DNA of 64,000 nt, from assembly GCF_009857915.1 (NCBI RefSeq), contig NZ_WWCM01000007.1, forward strand, positions 186,001 to 250,000, in the 5' to 3' direction. Source of the DNA: Duganella qianjiadongensis. Its GTDB lineage: Bacteria > Pseudomonadota > Gammaproteobacteria > Burkholderiales > Burkholderiaceae_D. A program made the position numbers and the translations under genes. A model generated the notes under the pieces. It was not told the DNA's origin. It did not search any database and saw only the letters and a program-made list of their open reading frames with translations. Below, one piece after another: positions 40,302-49,449 of this stretch. Within the stretch, counting starts at the first letter, position 1. The number at the start of each line of letters is the position of its first letter.

Positions 40302-40326
40302 TCCGCCCCGCGGAAGAAAGCTTAGT

Positions 40327-41181
40327 ATGCGATATTTACCCGGCAAGGCGCAGCAGCTGCCCGGCAACCGTAGCCAGCTTGGCGGCTATCAGGCTAGCCA
40401 TTTTCTGTTTGAAGTCAGCGGCCGTGTGGCGACGCTGACGCTGAACCGGCCCGAGCGCAAGAACCCGCTTACGTTCGAGTCCTACGCCGAACTGCGCGAC
40501 CTGTTCCGCGCGCTGGCTTATGCCGAGGATATCAAGGCCATCGTCATTACGGGGGCGGGCGACAACTTCTGCTCCGGCGGCGATGTGCACGACATCATCG
40601 GGCCGCTGACGGAACTCGACATGCCGGGCCTGCTGGCATTTACCCGCATGACGGGTGATCTGGTCAAAGCCATGCGCGCCTGCCCGCAGCCTGTGATTGC
40701 GGCGGTGGACGGCGTGTGTGCCGGTGCCGGCGCCATTCTCTCGCTGGCGGCGGACCTGCGTTACGGTACAGCGCGTAGCAAGACGGCGTTTCTGTTCACC
40801 CGCGTGGGGCTGGCCGGCTGCGACATGGGCGCCTGTGCCTTGCTGCCGCGTGTGATCGGACAGGGCCGGGCGGCAGAACTGCTGTACACGGGCCGTTCGA
40901 TGACGGGCACCGAGGCCGAGCGCTGGGGCTATTTCAATAGTCTGCACGAGCCGCAGGCATTGCTGGCTGCCGCGCAGGCGATGGCGCAGGGACTGGCGGA
41001 CGGTCCCACTTTTGCCCATGGCATGACCAAGAAGATGCTGCAGCAGGAGTGGAATATGGGCGTGGACGAAGCGATCGAAGCGGAAGCACAGGCCCAGGCC
41101 ATCTGCATGGCGACCAACGATTTTCACCGTGCCTACCACGCCTTTGTCGCCAAACAGCGGCCCGCGTTCGAAGGCGATTGA
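40327..41181 (+). CDS. Enoyl-CoA hydratase/isomerase family protein
   Basis: A 284-residue crotonase-fold enzyme. The CoA-binding region is [20 protein letters not shown]. The oxyanion loops are [14 protein letters not shown] and [20 protein letters not shown], and the catalytic-loop zone is [22 protein letters not shown]. In this operon it would hydrate or open the ring-derived CoA ester after the monooxygenase/reductase step. GGAAG upstream supports 40327; the longer frame reaches back into the marR gene. Confidence 0.87.
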   Translation: MRYLPGKAQQLPGNRSQLGGYQASHFLFEVSGRVATLTLNRPERKNPLTFESYAELRDLFRALAYAEDIKAIVITGAGDNFCSGGDVHDIIGPLTELDMPGLLAFTRMTGDLVKAMRACPQPVIAAVDGVCAGAGAILSLAADLRYGTARSKTAFLFTRVGLAGCDMGACALLPRVIGQGRAAELLYTGRSMTGTEAERWGYFNSLHEPQALLAAAQAMAQGLADGPTFAHGMTKKMLQQEWNMGVDEAIEAEAQAQAICMATNDFHRAYHAFVAKQRPAFEGD

Positions 41182-41193
41182 TCCGGAATCTTT

Positions 41194-42369
41194 ATGCGCG
41201 ATAAAACCTATCTGGACTGGCCATTTTTCGATGCTCGCCATGCAGCGCTGGAGCAGGCGCTCGATAGCTGGGCACGCGAGCATATCAGCCAGCAGCATGA
41301 CAAGGATGTGGATCAGGCTTGCCGCCAGCTGGTGCGCCAGTTGGGGGCTGCTGGCTGGCTGGCCCATGCCATTGCGGGCGGCGAGTATGGTGCGGCGGGC
41401 GAGGTTATTGATACGCGTGCCATCTGCCTGATCCGCGAGACGCTGGCGCGTCATAACGGGCTGGCCGATTTTGCCTTTGCCATGCAGGGGCTGGGTTCCG
41501 GTGCTATCTGTCTGTTTGGCAGTGCTGCCCAGCGCGCAGCCTATCTGCCGCGCGTGGCGCGTGGCGAGGCAATTGCGGCGTTTGCCTTGTCCGAACCGCA
41601 GGCGGGCTCCGATGTGGCAGCGATGCAGTGTGCAGCGCTGCGCGACGGCGATGACTATGTACTCGATGGCGAAAAGACGTGGATCTCGAATGGCGGCATC
41701 GCTGATTTCTATGTGGTGTTTGCCCGCACCGGCGAGCAGCCCGGCGCGCGCGGCATCAGCGCTTTCATAGTCGATGCCGCTGCGCCCGGACTGGAAATCG
41801 CCGAACGCATCGAGGTAATGGCGCCGCATCCGCTGGCGCGCTTGCGCTTCAAGGGCTGCCGGATACCGGCCAGCCAGCGTATCGGCGAGGGGGGGCAGGG
41901 CTTCAAGGTGGCGATGGCGACCCTCGACGTGTTTCGCACCTCGGTGGCCGCAGCAGCGCTGGGCTTTGCCCGCCGCGCGCTGGACGAAGCCATGCAGCGC
42001 GCAACGGGGCGGCAGATGTTCGGGCAGGTGCTGGCCGACTTTCAGCTAACCCAGTCCAAGCTGGCGCAAATGGCCACCGGCATCGATGCAGCGGCGCTGC
42101 TCACCTACCGCGCTGCATGGCAGCGTGATCAGGGGCGCACGGTAACCAAGGAAGCGGCAATGGCCAAACTGACGGCAACGGAAACGGCGCAGCAGGTGAT
42201 CGACGCTGCGCTGCAGATGTTCGGTGGACTGGGCGTGGTGAGCGAGCAGCCGGTGGAGCGCTTGTATCGGGAGATTCGCGCGCTGCGCATTTATGAGGGT
42301 GCTACCGAGGTGCAGCAACTGATCATCGCGCGCGAACTGCTGCGCGAAGCAAAGAACAAGGATATGTGA
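41194..42369 (+). CDS. Acyl-CoA dehydrogenase
   Basis: A 391-residue FAD flavoprotein. The signatures are [21 protein letters not shown] (motif 1) and the C-terminal [42 protein letters not shown] (residues about 335-376), with Glu in YEGATEVQ at the position of the catalytic base in many family members. It acts in the beta-oxidation-like part of the pathway. It starts 12 bp after the hydratase and overlaps the RidA gene start by one base. Confidence 0.88.
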   Translation: MRDKTYLDWPFFDARHAALEQALDSWAREHISQQHDKDVDQACRQLVRQLGAAGWLAHAIAGGEYGAAGEVIDTRAICLIRETLARHNGLADFAFAMQGLGSGAICLFGSAAQRAAYLPRVARGEAIAAFALSEPQAGSDVAAMQCAALRDGDDYVLDGEKTWISNGGIADFYVVFARTGEQPGARGISAFIVDAAAPGLEIAERIEVMAPHPLARLRFKGCRIPASQRIGEGGQGFKVAMATLDVFRTSVAAAALGFARRALDEAMQRATGRQMFGQVLADFQLTQSKLAQMATGIDAAALLTYRAAWQRDQGRTVTKEAAMAKLTATETAQQVIDAALQMFGGLGVVSEQPVERLYREIRALRIYEGATEVQQLIIARELLREAKNKDM

Positions 42370-42776
42370 TGGAATTTCTTCAACCGCCGGGATGGGTGCG
42401 GCCGCGTGGCTATTCGAATGGCGTAGCGGCCAGCGGGCGCATGGTGTTCGTCAGCGGCACGATAGGCTGGGATGCGCAGGGGGTGTTTCATAGCGATGAT
42501 TTTGCGGCGCAGGTGCGGCAGGCGTTGCTCAACGTGGTGGCGGTGCTGGCCGAGGCCGGCGCGCGCCCCGAGCATATCGTGCGCATGACGTGGTACGTGC
42601 TCGACAAGCACGAGTATGTGGCGGCGTACAAGGAAATCGGCGTGGCGTATCGGGACATCATCGGCAAGCATTTTCCGGCCATGACCGCGGTGCAGGTGGC
42701 GGGACTGGTGGAGGATAGGGCGCGGGTGGAGATTGAGGTGACGGCGGTGGTGCCGCAAGCCAATAAAGCTCTCTGA
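42369..42776 (+). CDS. RidA-family enamine/imine deaminase
   Basis: A 135-residue YjgF/YER057c/UK114 protein. YSNGVAASGRMVFVSGTIGWDAQG, the ARPEHIVRMTWYVLD block and the conserved Arg/Glu region of the C-terminus are visible. These proteins hydrolyse reactive enamines/imines to ketones and ammonia. At the end of a 2-aminobenzoyl-CoA operon it could release the amino nitrogen. The ATG at 42369 overlaps the upstream stop (TGATG), so translation is coupled; GTG 42366 is possible. Confidence 0.85.
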   Translation: MEFLQPPGWVRPRGYSNGVAASGRMVFVSGTIGWDAQGVFHSDDFAAQVRQALLNVVAVLAEAGARPEHIVRMTWYVLDKHEYVAAYKEIGVAYRDIIGKHFPAMTAVQVAGLVEDRARVEIEVTAVVPQANKAL

Positions 42777-42885
42777 TCAAACGGACGCGCGGGTTTTTAG
42801 TTCAGTAATACTATAGAAAGGAAGGTTCAACTAGGCGTCTATCGTAAGCTTTTCATTGCTGAAGCTCGCGCTGTTGTGCGGAGTC

Positions 42886-42896
42886 GGGGGGGGGGG
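42886..42896 (+). repeat. G11 homopolymer directly upstream of a methyltransferase start
   Basis: Eleven consecutive G end two bases before the ATG at 42899. Such tracts change length by slippage. This one sits where a ribosome site would be. Confidence 0.9.
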
Positions 42897-42898
42897 AT

Positions 42899-43786
42899 AT
42901 GGAACTGTCAGGCTCGATACCAAAATTCCGTGAGTGCTCCGGGGACCGGAAATATCGTGATCTCAGGCAGGCCGATTTACAGACAGACGATAGCGCCAAA
43001 CTGTTTCGCCACCTAGAAAATCTTGCGCAACGTTCTGGCCGGGAAATCACTAGCATGCGCGTGCTGGATTTCGGATGCGGGCGTGGCGAGTTTGTCGGTT
43101 ATCTGCGCAGTAAGGGCATACACGCGTACGGTGTAGAGATCGATGAAAAATTTCTTGCTGCTGGGGCTGTGCTCGATAGCTTGTATCGTGATGAGCGGCC
43201 ATTGCTGGCGCTAGTTGGCGTCGAAGGCAAGGTTGGTTTCCCGGATGGATATTTCGACCTGATCATTGCAAATCAGGTGTTCGAACATGTTGCGCAGCTG
43301 GATTTAGTTGCTGCTGAGCTATATCGATTGCTTGATAGTCGAGGATATCTGCTGACGCTATTTCCCGCGCGGTTTAAGGTGATCGAACCACATTACCATT
43401 TGACGATGGTTCATTGGCTGCCCAAAGGGCCGTTGCAGCAGGGTCTCATCCGCTTGCTGGTCAGCTTAGGTTTTGGCGTGGCACCACCGGAGGGCATGTC
43501 GCGGCAGATGATGGGCAAGGTTATCGCCGAATATGCGCAATCGGAAACGTTTTACCGTTCTAACAAACTGATAGCTGAAGTCTGTAACGCTAAGGGAATT
43601 GCACTGGATTTCAGATTAGTCCCGGAGCATATGCTAAAAATGAAGCTCGCGCGTTCGTCCGGTCTCCAGCATTTGGTTTATGTCTTCGTTGCCAGACTAC
43701 TACCACTGGTCGCACTGCGGAATAGCTTTAAAACCTGTGCCGCAGTAGGCCGCAAGCACAGGTTGGAATATGAGTCTGGCGCATAG
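42899..43786 (+). CDS. Class I SAM-dependent methyltransferase
   Basis: A 295-residue Rossmann-fold methyltransferase. The SAM motif I is MRVLDFGCGRGEFVGYLRSKG, followed by GVEIDEKF (motif II acidic residue) and FDLIIANQVFEHV. The C-terminal 130 residues do not indicate a substrate. Base composition is clearly lower in GC than the catabolic operon before it. It is next to a GH43-like gene, convergent, and both may modify surface glycans. The start codon directly follows a G11 tract. Confidence 0.8.
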   Translation: MELSGSIPKFRECSGDRKYRDLRQADLQTDDSAKLFRHLENLAQRSGREITSMRVLDFGCGRGEFVGYLRSKGIHAYGVEIDEKFLAAGAVLDSLYRDERPLLALVGVEGKVGFPDGYFDLIIANQVFEHVAQLDLVAAELYRLLDSRGYLLTLFPARFKVIEPHYHLTMVHWLPKGPLQQGLIRLLVSLGFGVAPPEGMSRQMMGKVIAEYAQSETFYRSNKLIAEVCNAKGIALDFRLVPEHMLKMKLARSSGLQHLVYVFVARLLPLVALRNSFKTCAAVGRKHRLEYESGA

Positions 43787-43841
43787 CCAGATACCACCAA
43801 GTTATACTAAGTCGTTCACGCAGGCCGTATGGCCTGCAGTG

Positions 43842-45365
43842 CTACTTGGCGAAATAGCGCGAATTGATCTGCAGACGGTCGATGACCTGCAAGCTGCCTA
43901 GCTGGTTGAAGGTATGCCAAGGTGTATCAGCGTCGTTATACGCAGCGCCCCAACCTTCAATAATTTCCTCCTGAAACTCGGATTCGCTCAGCTTGACGAT
44001 TCTGGTGCAGACCGTTGCGCCACCATAGACTGTGGAGCAATCCTGTGTCACGCGATGCAAGTCGCCGTCACGCGAGATCCACATATTTCCTGCGGGCCGG
44101 GATGAACGTGCGTCGATTTTTACCGGATTTAAGCTGTGTGCTTTCCATGGGCCAGTAAGCTGGTCCGCCATGTAGATGTGAAGCGTATCGTCCATGCTCG
44201 CACCGCGGTCGCCATGGCTGGCAAACATCCATAGCTTACCCTGGTGGCGGATTAGCGTAGCGTCGGCAAGGCACTGGTCGCTGATCAGGGGGGGCAGTCT
44301 TTCCCAATGCAGTGGGTCATCGCCGCAACGGTAAAGGTAGAGCTGGCGGCTCATGGAGGCGTCCGGAATCATATAGGTCTGATCATTTTCCGTGTATAGG
44401 AACGGATAGGAGAGATGCCAGGGTTCGTCAAGTACCACTTGCGGTGGTGATTTGACCTTGCCATCTGCTGTCAGTTCCATAGCGCTGATATTTCCTTTGC
44501 CCGTAGAAAAGGGCAGCGCTTCGAAAACCAGCCACAGTCGATTTTTGATCGTGACCAGAAATGGATCGGCCCAGAAGTCGCTCGCTGGGGGGGCAATTAT
44601 GTGGGAAAAGCGGGCTTGAGACGAGGCTGATTGATCGGGCGTAAAAATCTCTAAGCGCCATTGATCGCGCCAGAGCAGCTTTTTCATAATTGCTTTACAT
44701 AAACGCAACAGCAGGTGCGTGGCCGCTCTGGCGTTTTGTGTTGGGCGTGCCTCAGGCAGACAACCGGTGGTTTGATGCGCTTGTCGGGCGAGGGCACCGC
44801 GTAATAGCGCAGGCAGCTTGGCGGCAACTAGTGTAATGCTCTTGCAGAGTGAGCGATGGTCCATGTCCAGCTCTGCATGGAAGAGCAGTTGTGCCTGCCC
44901 GCCGTCGGTGCACCAGACTTTGGCGGCAAGGGTAGCGCCCGGAACGGCAAGCCGTGTGCGGGCTGCCATGTCCAGATGTTGTAGCACTTCGGCTTCGTAT
45001 TCGACGTAGAGAACAGTCTGCTTGCGTAGTATCGCTTGTTCCTGGGCTATGGCTGCGTTGTGGGCCAGCAGGGTAGTTTTAAGCTCCGCCTGATCGGCTG
45101 GAATTGCTGTTAGCACGGCTGTGGCGAGCGCGGCTCTGTCTTTGCGGCCATAAAGTGCCCGATCAAGCGTGCTGAACAGTATGTTTGTCCACCCAGTGAA
45201 CTTAGAGGATGCTGCACTTGCCGGTGCGAAAGCTGGAGTCTGAATCAGGGTCCATTCCACGCCCAGTGCATTGGCCGCCACAATGAGTCCCTGTGACCAT
45301 TGCTCAGGCGTAGGGAACCCGATGAGTTGCAGCAGCTTTGGGGTCCCAGTATTCACATCCATCAA
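43842..45365 (-). CDS. GH43-like five-bladed propeller protein with extra N-domain
   Basis: A 507-residue protein. Residues 1-230 look like a separate domain (possibly formyltransferase-like, low confidence). Residues 240-500 form a beta-propeller of the GH43/GINT1-N kind, with WADPFLV, LWLVFEALPF, HLSYPFLYTENDQTYMIPD and KLWMFASHGDRG blades. No signal peptide is present. Proteins of this type occur in polysaccharide and glycolipid loci. The start at 45365 has GGAG eight bases upstream. It is the last chromosomal gene before the element's left end. Confidence 0.65.
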   Translation of the reverse strand: MMDVNTGTPKLLQLIGFPTPEQWSQGLIVAANALGVEWTLIQTPAFAPASAASSKFTGWTNILFSTLDRALYGRKDRAALATAVLTAIPADQAELKTTLLAHNAAIAQEQAILRKQTVLYVEYEAEVLQHLDMAARTRLAVPGATLAAKVWCTDGGQAQLLFHAELDMDHRSLCKSITLVAAKLPALLRGALARQAHQTTGCLPEARPTQNARAATHLLLRLCKAIMKKLLWRDQWRLEIFTPDQSASSQARFSHIIAPPASDFWADPFLVTIKNRLWLVFEALPFSTGKGNISAMELTADGKVKSPPQVVLDEPWHLSYPFLYTENDQTYMIPDASMSRQLYLYRCGDDPLHWERLPPLISDQCLADATLIRHQGKLWMFASHGDRGASMDDTLHIYMADQLTGPWKAHSLNPVKIDARSSRPAGNMWISRDGDLHRVTQDCSTVYGGATVCTRIVKLSESEFQEEIIEGWGAAYNDADTPWHTFNQLGSLQVIDRLQINSRYFAK

Positions 45366-45576
45366 GGCTTCTCCAATCGATTCAATAGGTGGGTAGGGGC
45401 TTACCTATGTGGCAATAGCGCACGGGAGAATAACATCTAACCCGAAACGTAGTAAATATGAAAATATTGGCGTGCTCGGCAGTGCGGAGTTGGGGAGAAA
45501 GGAATGGTCGTCAACTCGGGATATCGGGTTGCGTGGCAGCCAGTGGAAATGCTGTTGATATCACCGTGAGCGCCAT

Positions 45577-45625
45577 TGGTCCCCCCGACTGGAATCGAAC
45601 CAGTATCCCACGCTTAGGAGGGAAC
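45577..45625 (-). other. attL: 3' fragment of tRNA-Arg(CCT)
   Basis: Read on the minus strand, the segment contains the anticodon loop CTCCTAA, the 3' anticodon stem GCGTG, a perfect T-arm (ACTGG / TTCGATT / CCAGT), the acceptor strand CGGGGGG and ACCA. The 5' partner of the anticodon stem and the whole D-arm are missing; sequence beyond 45625 is unrelated. It is the duplicated 3' end left by integration into a tRNA gene. The intact gene should lie at the element's right end, outside the window. Confidence 0.85.
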
Positions 45626-45695
45626 ACCAACAAGTTGAAAAACTTATTGTACAGCATGTACTTACAGTGACTCAGTACGCTATCCTAATCAAAAT

Positions 45696-45726
45696 GTTCC
45701 AAATTTGTTCCAAGTTCCAGCTTGGA
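45696..45726. repeat. GTTCCAA direct repeats next to the integrase
   Basis: GTTCCAA occurs at 45696 and 45707, exactly 11 bp apart. A third GTTCCA follows at 45714, inside the inverted pair TCCAAG/CTTGGA (45709-45726). The position between attL and the integrase start fits integrase or excisionase arm sites, or an operator. Confidence 0.4.
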
Positions 45727-45747
45727 GACTAGAAAGGAGTGGTGAGG

Positions 45748-46902
45748 ATGGCAGGTAAGTTGATCACTGAACGGGTGGGTGTCAATGGCGATGTCTCGTT
45801 CTTGGTGCGAGTGCGCGAAGCTGGTGTTGCTGTCAGCAAGACCTTCAAGGCCAAGAAGGAGGCTGAGAAGTTCATTCGTGAGGTCAAGAGCAAGATTGAT
45901 AAAGGTGAGTCAGTCGACATCACCAAGATCAAGAAGCTGACATTGGCGGCTATCTTTACTGAATACCTCAAGCACAACACCGTTGCTGATGGCAAACGGT
46001 ATGACCTTGAACGACTGAAGACTGAGATTGGCAAGGCTCCCCTTGGAACTTTCAAAGCTGGTACTTTTGCGCTCTACCTGAAGGCCAAGTTGGAACAGAA
46101 AGTTCCAGATCAGGCCAAGAAGAAAAAAGCCCATCCTCTTTATGCGGGTCATAAAGTGTTGGATGAAAAAACGGGCGAATTGGTCAAGAAGACTTATAGC
46201 GAAAGCACTATTCGCAAGCTCTACTATGCGATCAAGACTTCCTTGATGTGGCATGCCAAACACCACAATTACACGTTTGACCGTAAGCCCTTTGATGACA
46301 ATTCACCTCCAAAGGCATGGATTCCTCGTGATCGCATTCTTGAAGCTGGTGAGCTTGATAGTTTGCTTGAAGCAACAGACAAGATGTATGTGAAGCGAGA
46401 AGAATGGAGGTGCCTTATTTTGTGGCAATACTATTCTTGTATGCGTGCGGGTGAGAGTCTGCTTATTAAGTGGGATGAAATTCACTTGGATGAAAAAAAT
46501 CCAAGCCATTCATACATTTTTGTTCCGAAGGAAAACACCAAGATAGCAGATAAAAAGAATGCTGAAGATCGGAAAGTTCCACTAAGACCAGAGTTCTATC
46601 ACTTCATTAAAGATCGACTCATGAAGTTGAAGAAGGATGGTCAGTCCTTGGTGTTTGGTGATTATTGGCAAAACAGTTCTGTTCTTGCTGCTCGGTTCAA
46701 AGTGATCTGCAAGAATGCCAAAGTGGTGAATTTCAAAATTCACGACTTGAGGCATTGTGCTGTTAGTTGGTACTTCGTGAACACAAATTTGACTGACATT
46801 GAGATCAGCAAAATTTCAGGTCACATTGAGTTGAGCACATTGAAGCGATATGCAACATTGAGGCACAGTGACATTGGCGCAAAGCTCTGGGCCAATGTAT
46901 GA
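45748..46902 (+). CDS. Tyrosine recombinase (integrase)
   Basis: A 384-residue site-specific recombinase that inserts and excises the element at tRNA-Arg. The catalytic residues are all present: Arg233 in CMRAGES, His332 and Arg335 in HDLRH, His359 in GHIEL and the nucleophile Tyr368 in RYATL. The N-terminal arm-binding region is rich in basic residues, and a SAM-like core-binding domain lies in the middle. GGAG eight bases upstream supports 45748 over the GTG at 45739. It reads away from attL into the element. Its composition is AT-rich, unlike the backbone. Confidence 0.93.
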   Translation: MAGKLITERVGVNGDVSFLVRVREAGVAVSKTFKAKKEAEKFIREVKSKIDKGESVDITKIKKLTLAAIFTEYLKHNTVADGKRYDLERLKTEIGKAPLGTFKAGTFALYLKAKLEQKVPDQAKKKKAHPLYAGHKVLDEKTGELVKKTYSESTIRKLYYAIKTSLMWHAKHHNYTFDRKPFDDNSPPKAWIPRDRILEAGELDSLLEATDKMYVKREEWRCLILWQYYSCMRAGESLLIKWDEIHLDEKNPSHSYIFVPKENTKIADKKNAEDRKVPLRPEFYHFIKDRLMKLKKDGQSLVFGDYWQNSSVLAARFKVICKNAKVVNFKIHDLRHCAVSWYFVNTNLTDIEISKISGHIELSTLKRYATLRHSDIGAKLWANV

Positions 46903-46925
46903 ATTGGAATAAGAATAGATGAAAA

Positions 46926-46942
46926 AGGGGCTTTAAGCCCCT
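46926..46942. terminator. Bidirectional terminator between integrase and nuclease genes
   Basis: AGGGGC and GCCCCT form a 6-bp stem with a TTTAA loop. On the minus strand it is followed by five T, serving the nuclease gene; TGCTGTTTT follows on the plus strand. Confidence 0.75.
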
Positions 46943-46949
46943 GCTGTTT

Positions 46950-49346
46950 TCAATGGGTTCGTTCAGGTTCACCAATGCTCTTTAGGAGAGAGTTGTATTG
47001 GGCAGAATCTGTTGCATAGATTTTGTCTAATACATAGTTCGCCACCTTGGAAATTTCTGGGATCTCTACGGGTTTGAATCCACGGTCTGGGATCGACTCA
47101 AGGTGTGAGAACTCGTTATTGAGCCGATTCACAAGAGCGATTGCAGTCGGGTCCTCTTCACCAAAGAATTTCTTGATCCGTTCAAATGCATCATTCTTGT
47201 CGTCATGGTACGGGAACTTGAAGAACAAAAATGCTTCAAGGAACTTGCGAAGGTTGTTTCCGAAGCCATAGAACGGTTCATGAGATTCGTTTGCTCCACC
47301 TTGATTGCGACATTTGTAAATTTGGTGGAAGAGGTAGTTGAATTCGGTGATGTAGTCACGTAGATACGAAGGCATCAAAGAAATTTGACTTGACCCTCCA
47401 TTTCTTTCCACGATGAAATGTTGACTTCCACCATGATTTTTTTCATTGGGAAGTGAGATCTTCTTTAAATACTTTAAGAAGTCCAGATTGTGGGTGGATA
47501 TAAAAAGCTGCTTGTACCGATAGCTGTTTGATCCGTCTGTATTCTTGATGGGCTTTGCAATCAAACTCTCAATCAAGCTGAACATGAAGAAGATGTGATT
47601 CCCGTCCAGGCTGGAAATCGGGTCATCTATGTAGATAATCAAATCTTTGCCTTTGCTGTCTGGTTCTTCCAGCTTGGCTATGAAGTAGCAGAAGGCAATT
47701 AGACTGCATTCACCTTCGCTCAAGTTGTAGGCCGATTTCCCATCTCTAGTGACTTCAAACTTGACAGCAGTCTTTTCAGCATTGTCTTTGGCTTCAAGCT
47801 TGATTCCATCGTGACCAAAGAAATGATTGAGCAAGTCGTTCACTCGTTTCGCACCTTTGCGCTCATCCTTCTGTTGGCCCTGTAGACGGGTCACTTCGGC
47901 TTCCTGCTTGAGAATTTCAGCTTCTGCCTCGGTGTACGCTGTGTTGGCATTGTCAGAATCAGTTTTGAGGCCAGCGATACGGACCAACTCAGAGTCGTAG
48001 GTGATGTCACCGATAAAAGAGGCCACATCGGTAAGTCGCAGAGACTCGCGTGCAGCGGTTTTGTCCTTCTCCAACGAGCTTGTACGGCCATTGCTTTTGG
48101 CGATCAGAGCATTGATGTCGTCAGCACACCGTTGAATTGCTGTCGAATCGTGCCTGAAGACTGGCATGGCAACCGGCTGGAAAAGAGTGTTCTTTCTCCG
48201 ATCCAATGCTGCCTTCAGTGCTTCGAGATCCTGTTTGTAGACCTTCAAGCAATCAGCAAGTGATTTCTTGCTGGTTTCAAAGGAGACCTTCTCTTCCGCA
48301 TAGAACTTGTCGCCGTTCAAAGTCAAGAAGCCAGAAGTCGCTTGGATTTCGGTGGTGATAGAGGTCAAGCAAGAATCGATGGACGACTCCAGATCGGTGG
48401 ACTCCTTGCTGAAATGGGAGTCCAAAACCTGCCAGATGTCATGAGGAAGGTCCTGACGGCAGAAGGCGCACGTGTCTCGCTTGTCCTTGTGTAGCGGTAT
48501 GCCTTGCTTCACCCATGCCTGAAGGGCAGTCTCATTCAACAGCTCTTGAATCGCCTGTGTTGGCTTGATTGACCTTGAAAGCAGCTCTTCAGCCACCTTG
48601 TTTATTGATTCAATCTTGAGGTTGATCGATACGGTGTCGGTAATGTCGGGAAGGGCCTCTTGCTTCAAGAGGTTCACCTTGACAGCTTGCTCTTCGGTTG
48701 TCAGCGGCGTGAAGCTTGCCTTCTTCACTGAACCAATGTCTTTTTTAATGCTGTCAATGTTGTAGACAGCAGGGCCGTAGGTACGGTTTTGTTTTATCTT
48801 GTCATTGGCATGGGAACGAAGCTTGTCTTCTAGTGAGGTGGAGGCAGTTTTATGATTGCCTTTTGTCCGATCCCGTTCTTTCTTTTTGGCTTCAAGTTCA
48901 TACCGAAGACCTGCCTTCGATTCGACGTTGCCTAACTTGACCTGGATCGCTGCAAGGGCATCTTCAATCTCTTTGTTCTTCTCACCGACGATGGCAAATG
49001 TCTTGATCTCGCCATTGGTTTGATTGACCAGAAAGCTCAGGTTCTCGTTCACGAAATCCCGGTTGTAGACCCGAACATCGTAACCATGACCGGCAAGGCC
49101 AGACTGTGTCACATCACCTTTGTCACCGTGGACAGTGAAGGTGGAGCCTACGTAGTTGAGCGGTATGCGCCCTGTTTCGAGAGCCCGAAAGATCCGCGAA
49201 AGAGTGGTCTTACCAGAGTAGTTGCGTCCGTAGAGGACGTTGAGTCGCTTGAAGTTCTGGACAGTGTTGCCCGCATCCTTAAGGCTCTTCTTCCAAGCGA
49301 GGTCCGTAAAGCTACCAAAGCTGCCAATGTCAACTTGACTGAACAT
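46950..49346 (-). CDS. AAA_13 ATPase, probable RloC/PrrC-like anticodon nuclease
   Basis: A 798-residue ABC/SMC-type ATPase. Walker A is GRNYSGKT (40-47). VYNRDFVNENL follows, as in the AAA_13 family. A long coiled coil holds a single C293-x2-C296 (DTCAFCRQDLP), which can form a zinc-hook-like apex between two molecules. The signature LSEGECSLI, Walker B DLIIYIDDPISSLDG and switch STHNLDFL follow. The C-terminal domain has Arg700-x3-Glu704 and His748, matching the R-E-H triad of PrrC/RloC tRNA nucleases. It would sense DNA damage or phage attack and cut a tRNA anticodon. An operator palindrome lies upstream. Confidence 0.75.
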   Translation of the reverse strand: MFSQVDIGSFGSFTDLAWKKSLKDAGNTVQNFKRLNVLYGRNYSGKTTLSRIFRALETGRIPLNYVGSTFTVHGDKGDVTQSGLAGHGYDVRVYNRDFVNENLSFLVNQTNGEIKTFAIVGEKNKEIEDALAAIQVKLGNVESKAGLRYELEAKKKERDRTKGNHKTASTSLEDKLRSHANDKIKQNRTYGPAVYNIDSIKKDIGSVKKASFTPLTTEEQAVKVNLLKQEALPDITDTVSINLKIESINKVAEELLSRSIKPTQAIQELLNETALQAWVKQGIPLHKDKRDTCAFCRQDLPHDIWQVLDSHFSKESTDLESSIDSCLTSITTEIQATSGFLTLNGDKFYAEEKVSFETSKKSLADCLKVYKQDLEALKAALDRRKNTLFQPVAMPVFRHDSTAIQRCADDINALIAKSNGRTSSLEKDKTAARESLRLTDVASFIGDITYDSELVRIAGLKTDSDNANTAYTEAEAEILKQEAEVTRLQGQQKDERKGAKRVNDLLNHFFGHDGIKLEAKDNAEKTAVKFEVTRDGKSAYNLSEGECSLIAFCYFIAKLEEPDSKGKDLIIYIDDPISSLDGNHIFFMFSLIESLIAKPIKNTDGSNSYRYKQLFISTHNLDFLKYLKKISLPNEKNHGGSQHFIVERNGGSSQISLMPSYLRDYITEFNYLFHQIYKCRNQGGANESHEPFYGFGNNLRKFLEAFLFFKFPYHDDKNDAFERIKKFFGEEDPTAIALVNRLNNEFSHLESIPDRGFKPVEIPEISKVANYVLDKIYATDSAQYNSLLKSIGEPERTH

Positions 49347-49449
49347 GATCTCTCCCTTAGCGTTGGCTATTGGTTGCCGATTTGCAAATGAAACGAATTA
49401 TTTAGTTAGTCTACCCTGAGCTTTGAAAAACAGCATCAGGGATGAGGTT

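Noticed and set aside
45577..45640. A complete tRNA gene
   Set aside because: The D-arm and the 5' half of the anticodon stem are absent, so only the 3' part is present.
45458..45670. A 70-codon frame just before the integrase
   Set aside because: It runs through the tRNA fragment and has no ribosome site or recognisable content.
46950..49346. A Rad50/SMC-type DNA repair ATPase
   Set aside because: The zinc-hook-like CxxC and coiled coil fit, but the AAA_13 hallmarks and the C-terminal R-x3-E...H domain are better explained by an RloC/PrrC-type nuclease. It is not fully excluded.
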